From positions 7,420,501 to 7,484,500 of the forward strand of contig NZ_CP041360.1 of the NCBI RefSeq assembly GCF_006965485.1: 64,000 bases of DNA. Reading direction: 5' to 3'. The notes under the pieces were generated by a model, which saw nothing but the letters and a program-made list of their open reading frames with translations, had not been told where the DNA came from and searched no databases. The stretch comes from Spirosoma sp. KCTC 42546. Its GTDB lineage: Bacteria; Bacteroidota; Bacteroidia; Cytophagales; Spirosomataceae. Every line of letters begins with the position of its first letter. Positions within the stretch are counted from its first letter, which is position 1. The position numbers and the translations under genes were made by a program. Positions 60,707 through 64,000 of this stretch are shown here, one piece after another.

Positions 60707-61327
60707 TTACATGCCAATAGCTTTCTTAAACTCTTCATCTTCAGGCTTCACTTTCGAGCCAAAGAAATTGGTTAGGTCACCTTTTTCATTGATGACATAT
60801 TTGCAGAAATTCCAGGTAGGTGCCTGCTCATTCCAGCCATTCAACGACTTGGTCGTCAGCCATTTGTAGAGGGGAGCCTGATCGTCGCCCAGTACAGATA
60901 CTTTCTCGAACATGGGGAAGGTTACGCCGTAATTCTTTTTGCAGAACTCAGCAATTTCTTCGCTGCTGCCGGGCTCCTGGCTTTTGAAGTTGTTGGCTGG
61001 GAAACCCAGAACCACTACTTTATCGCCATGTTCTTTGTAGAATTTCTCCCAATCGGCATACTGTGGCGTAAAGCCGCATTTCGAGGCAACGTTCAGAATG
61101 ACAACTTTTTTGCCTTTGTAGGCTTTCAGCGCTACAGGTTTTCCATCCAGTGAATTTACAGTGAAATCATAAAGGCTTTTAGTTGGCGCGGCTGCGTCGG
61201 CTGGAACCGAGAGAGCAGCCCGTTTGTCGCTAAAAATGCCTTTGACAAGAACGGAAAAGGACATAAAACTAGTGAGTGTAAAAACGACCGCAACCGCGAT
61301 CATGGAAACGATGAGATTTTTTTTCAT
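60707..61327 (-). CDS. Glutathione peroxidase-like thiol peroxidase, exported
   Basis: The 206-residue protein has an N-terminal hydrophobic helix (IVSMIAVAVVFTLTSFMSF) that exports or anchors it, then a GPx domain with peroxidatic Cys84 in NVASKCGFTPQY, the Gln in FPANNFKSQEPGS (about 117) and the Trp-Asn pair in TWNFCKYV (about 172). Cys at 84 replaces selenocysteine. A resolving Cys is likely near residue 129 (EFCKKNYG). Such enzymes usually use thioredoxin-like donors. I chose ATG 61327 over the in-frame ATG 61390, which precedes the signal helix by 21 residues. Confidence 0.9.
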   Translation of the reverse strand: MKKNLIVSMIAVAVVFTLTSFMSFSVLVKGIFSDKRAALSVPADAAAPTKSLYDFTVNSLDGKPVALKAYKGKKVVILNVASKCGFTPQYADWEKFYKEHGDKVVVLGFPANNFKSQEPGSSEEIAEFCKKNYGVTFPMFEKVSVLGDDQAPLYKWLTTKSLNGWNEQAPTWNFCKYVINEKGDLTNFFGSKVKPEDEEFKKAIGM

Positions 61328-61395
61328 GGTTAGTTTGACGTGTTTGTAGAAATTTTGGCAAGGGAACTGTTTAGACTGAACCTGAATCACTTAAA

Positions 61396-63180
61396 CTACA
61401 TTTTTTCAGGCACCTCTATGCCCAATAAACCCATTGCCTTACGAATAGTTTCACCAATGGCTTTTGATAATACTAGCCGGGTATGTAATTTGATGGGATC
61501 GGTTTCTTTCAGTATCGACAGCTTGTCGTAGAACTGGTTAAACGTCTTCGCCAACTCATAGGCATACTGGGCAATATAAGAGGGTGCGTAGGCTGTTCCT
61601 GCTTCGGCTACACGCTGCGGATACTGACTCAGCAAAAAGACCAATTGTAGCTCAATCTCATCCAATTCCGTTGCTGACACGAGCCCTTCCAGCGATATAG
61701 TCAGGTCGGCGGCCTTCCTTAGTACAGATTGAATCCGGGCGTGAACGTACTGAATGTACGGCCCCGTATTTCCGTGCAGATCAACTGACTCGGCCGGATT
61801 GAACTGCATTCGTTTTTGCGGATCTACCTTCAGCAGGTAATATTTCAGAGCGCCTAACCCCAGCATCTGAAACAGGGTTGTCTTTTCGGATTCACTGAAC
61901 TCGTCGAGTTTACCTTTGGCGGCCTCATCGGCGGCAGTCGACGCAGCGTCGATGGTTTCCTGAATCAGATCGTCGGCATCCACAACGGTGCCTTCCCGCG
62001 ATTTCATTTTTCCCGTTGGCAAATCCACCATGCCATACGAAAGGTGATATAACTCATTGGCATACGTCCGCCCTAACCGACGCAGAATAGCAAACAGCAC
62101 CGCAAAGTGATAATCCTGCTCGTTGCCTACCACCCAAATGGAGCGGTTATTATGAAAATCCTGGAATTTCAGATCGGTTGTGCCCAGGTCCTGCGTCATA
62201 TATACCGACGTACCATCCGAACGCATCACCAGCTTCTGATCCAGACCTTCTTCGGTCAGATCGATCCAGACCGAACTGTCATCTTTCCGGTAGAAAACCC
62301 CCTTTTGCAAGCCTTCCTCAACAACTTCTTTCCCTAATAAATAGGTATTCGATTCGTAATAGGTTTTATCGAAACTAACGCCAATGCTTTTATAGGTAGC
62401 ATCGAAACCAGCGTATACCCAGGCGTTGAGCTGGCTCCATAGCGCTACCGTTTCGGGATCACCCTGTTCCCAAAGGCGCAGCATCTGCTGAACCTCGAGC
62501 ATAAGAGGAGCTTTCTTTTCGGCCTCTTCTTTGGGTGTTCCCTGACTCACCATCTCTTCAATCTGCGCTTTGTAGGCTTTATCGAACAGAACGTAGTATT
62601 TCCCAATCAGGTGATCGCCCTTCATGCCCGATGACTCAGGTGTTTCCCCATGACCGAACATCTTGTAAGCCAGCATGGATTTGCAGATATGGACGCCCCG
62701 ATCATTAACGATACAGGTTTTCACAACGTCGTAGCCATTGGCAGCCAGAATCCGGCTGACCGAATCGCCCAGAAAATTATTACGTAAGTGCCCGAGGTGC
62801 AGCGGTTTGTTCGTGTTCGGCGATGAGAACTCAACCATCACCGACTGTTCTTTTGCGGGCAACAGACCGAATGACGAACTGGCAGCAATGTCATTTAATA
62901 CTTCAATCCAGGCCGCATCGGCAACACTAATATTCAGAAAACCCTGCACCACATTAAACGCACTGACAAGCGAACTATGTTCGAGCAACCAGGCCCCAAT
63001 GGTTTGTCCAATTTGCGCAGGTGCCTGCCGAAGGGCTTTGGTTAGCGGAAACGTAACAAAGGTGTAAAGCCCTTCAAATTCTTTTTTAGTAGGCTGTAAT
63101 GACACTTCACCAATTTCCTGCTGATACAATTCGGAAACGGCACGCTGAATAACAACTTTTAATTCTTCCTGAATATCCAT
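61396..63180 (-). CDS. argS: Arginyl-tRNA synthetase
   Basis: The 594-residue class I synthetase charges tRNA-Arg. The N-terminal additional domain (about 1-105) starts MDIQEELKVVIQRAVSELY. The HIGH motif is LHLGHLRNN within SSPNTNKPLHLGHLRNNFLG, and the KMSKS-type site is the usual ArgS variant TGKMKSREGT. The DALR anticodon domain occupies about 470-594. I chose ATG 63180, since the longer frame from 63222 adds 14 residues not typical of ArgS. Confidence 0.96.
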   Translation of the reverse strand: MDIQEELKVVIQRAVSELYQQEIGEVSLQPTKKEFEGLYTFVTFPLTKALRQAPAQIGQTIGAWLLEHSSLVSAFNVVQGFLNISVADAAWIEVLNDIAASSSFGLLPAKEQSVMVEFSSPNTNKPLHLGHLRNNFLGDSVSRILAANGYDVVKTCIVNDRGVHICKSMLAYKMFGHGETPESSGMKGDHLIGKYYVLFDKAYKAQIEEMVSQGTPKEEAEKKAPLMLEVQQMLRLWEQGDPETVALWSQLNAWVYAGFDATYKSIGVSFDKTYYESNTYLLGKEVVEEGLQKGVFYRKDDSSVWIDLTEEGLDQKLVMRSDGTSVYMTQDLGTTDLKFQDFHNNRSIWVVGNEQDYHFAVLFAILRRLGRTYANELYHLSYGMVDLPTGKMKSREGTVVDADDLIQETIDAASTAADEAAKGKLDEFSESEKTTLFQMLGLGALKYYLLKVDPQKRMQFNPAESVDLHGNTGPYIQYVHARIQSVLRKAADLTISLEGLVSATELDEIELQLVFLLSQYPQRVAEAGTAYAPSYIAQYAYELAKTFNQFYDKLSILKETDPIKLHTRLVLSKAIGETIRKAMGLLGIEVPEKM

Positions 63181-63244
63181 TCGATTGTGAAACTGCGCGA
63201 ACGGGCAGTTTTCCGATAGCAAAAGTACGAAATGTGCGGCTTAT

Positions 63245-63270
63245 GTAGTGCGACTGGAAAGTCACGCTAC
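63245..63270. repeat. Diverged REP-like palindrome
   Basis: GTAGTGCGACT (63245-63255), loop GGAA and AGTCACGCTAC (63260-63270) pair with one mismatch and one G-U. The outer GTAG/CTAC and GCGAC core match the element at 3268-3305. It lies between two minus-strand genes, just before the acylase stop. Confidence 0.6.
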
Positions 63271-63272
63271 TT

Positions 63273-64000
63273 TCAGGGCCATAATACAGTAGTTTCTTCC
63301 GCTACTGACTTTACTTTTTCTTTCGAGAAGAATACTGGGAAATACTTATTCTCGGCCCAGATCGGGAACAAATCGCCGTAATGCGGGCTATCGGGATTAC
63401 CCGACTGACCAGGGTTGTTGATGCCTAACGTTTTATCCCAATCTTCGGTATCAACCAAAATACGAAACGACGCGCCGTGGGTTTGGTTGAGATTGAAACT
63501 CGTTGCATTAACCGTTTCGGCATAGCCACCCCGAGGCAACGGACCGAGATTGATTTTCTTCCGCATAGCCTTGTCAACCAGATTACTAAGCGGGTGTGTA
63601 AGCGTAATGTGTTTATTCTTCGATTGACCATACTGCCACTTGTCCATGTCGTTCCCGAGTCGGTTGGTGAGTTCGGCTACGGCATGGTCCAAGCAGGAAA
63701 GAAGTAAACTATCACGAGAGGCCGTTGGAACGAGAAGGGCATCTAGTACCCGTTTCGATGGCAGGCTTTTTAAGTAAGGCTGAGCGTTTTTCGGTACTTT
63801 TTGCAAATAAACAGCCTGTTTTAACTGCTCTTCCCAGGCAACATAAATGGCGGCAGCAATGGAGTTTGGGTCAAGTTTATAATCCCATCGGTGCAAATAC
63901 GCCAAGGCCTTTGCGGTCTGATTAGTAGGCGATGACAGGTTTTGAAGTAGTGGGACGAGCGTCCGGGCCGGAATAGCCAGATAATCGGCTTGCAAGGCCA
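63273..64000 (-). CDS. Penicillin acylase family protein, C-terminal part
   Basis: The gene runs off the window edge; 240 residues are visible from the methionine at 63995, but the frame stays open to the end. The C-terminal segment FNLNQTHGASFRILVDTEDWD followed by NNPGQSGNPDSPHYGDLFPIW is characteristic of the beta chain of Ntn-hydrolase penicillin amidases, where GQSG and the following loops shape the acyl site. The catalytic Ser that starts the beta chain lies outside the window. Members cleave amides such as acyl-homoserine lactones or beta-lactam side chains. It lies upstream of argS on the same strand. Confidence 0.87.
   Translation of the reverse strand, partial: ALQADYLAIPARTLVPLLQNLSSPTNQTAKALAYLHRWDYKLDPNSIAAAIYVAWEEQLKQAVYLQKVPKNAQPYLKSLPSKRVLDALLVPTASRDSLLLSCLDHAVAELTNRLGNDMDKWQYGQSKNKHITLTHPLSNLVDKAMRKKINLGPLPRGGYAETVNATSFNLNQTHGASFRILVDTEDWDKTLGINNPGQSGNPDSPHYGDLFPIWAENKYFPVFFSKEKVKSVAEETTVLWP

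Overview
The window reads as chromosomal DNA of a Bacteroidota bacterium of the order Cytophagales, most likely Spirosoma or a close relative. The supporting signs are type IX secretion (T9SS) type A tails on secreted proteins, a one-polypeptide hybrid two-component regulator with a periplasmic propeller, several Gfo/Idh/MocA dehydrogenases with Tat or lipoprotein signals, DUF1080 and ThuA proteins, and a promoter element of the TAnnTTTG type. Genus is inference only. No rRNA, tRNA, CRISPR array, insertion sequence or prophage was seen.

Layout. 1-9.7 kb: end of a conserved unknown protein, a divergent LysR/MdaB-like quinone reductase pair, a tight three-gene minus-strand operon (Gfo/Idh dehydrogenase, MFS transporter, acyl-CoA synthetase), a secreted PQQ dehydrogenase with an inserted cytochrome c domain, and a cold-shock protein. 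9.8-24.2 kb: a hybrid two-component regulator followed by two large secreted proteins, a 2020-residue LRR/Ig-like protein and a ricin-lectin/PKD/FN3 protein with nearly identical internal duplications. 24.3-31.1 kb: small membrane or secreted proteins, a Bcr/CflA-type efflux pump, a short-chain dehydrogenase, a decayed stretch and a small secreted protein. 31.2-35.3 kb: signalling genes (ECF sigma factor, Hpt protein, LytTR regulator), a GT8 glycosyltransferase, and unusual regulatory DNA. 35.3-48.5 kb: sugar-related genes (DUF1080, CBM6-like, SMP-30, ThuA, three Gfo/Idh/MocA proteins), an M20 peptidase, a Kup potassium transporter, a broken PLP decarboxylase and a sigma-54 activator. 48.7-64 kb: OmpA-like lipoprotein, Rpn nuclease, IleS, an HTH-like protein, a purple acid phosphatase, a TonB-domain protein, CcmC/CcmD, MenA, glutathione peroxidase, ArgS and the end of a penicillin acylase.

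The most interesting signal is non-coding. Two intergenic places (31183-31290, minus strand; 34990-35095, plus strand) share one architecture: two 16-bp dyads of form TGTnC-N6-GnACA or close variants, exactly 21 bp apart, followed after 53-55 bp by a sigma-54-like -24/-12 element. The first lies ahead of a small secreted-protein gene. The second points at a strong terminator with no sizeable ORF before it, which suggests a small RNA of about 105 nt. An NtrC-type activator with a GAFTGA loop lies at 42942-44297 and could be the regulator, though nothing ties them directly.

Three small genes of fewer than 60 codons were found by reading the gaps: a CcmD-like gene after ccmC, a 57-residue two-helix membrane protein and a 32-residue one-helix peptide. 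A dispersed palindrome and a class of long, sequence-unrelated inverted repeats occupy many gene junctions.
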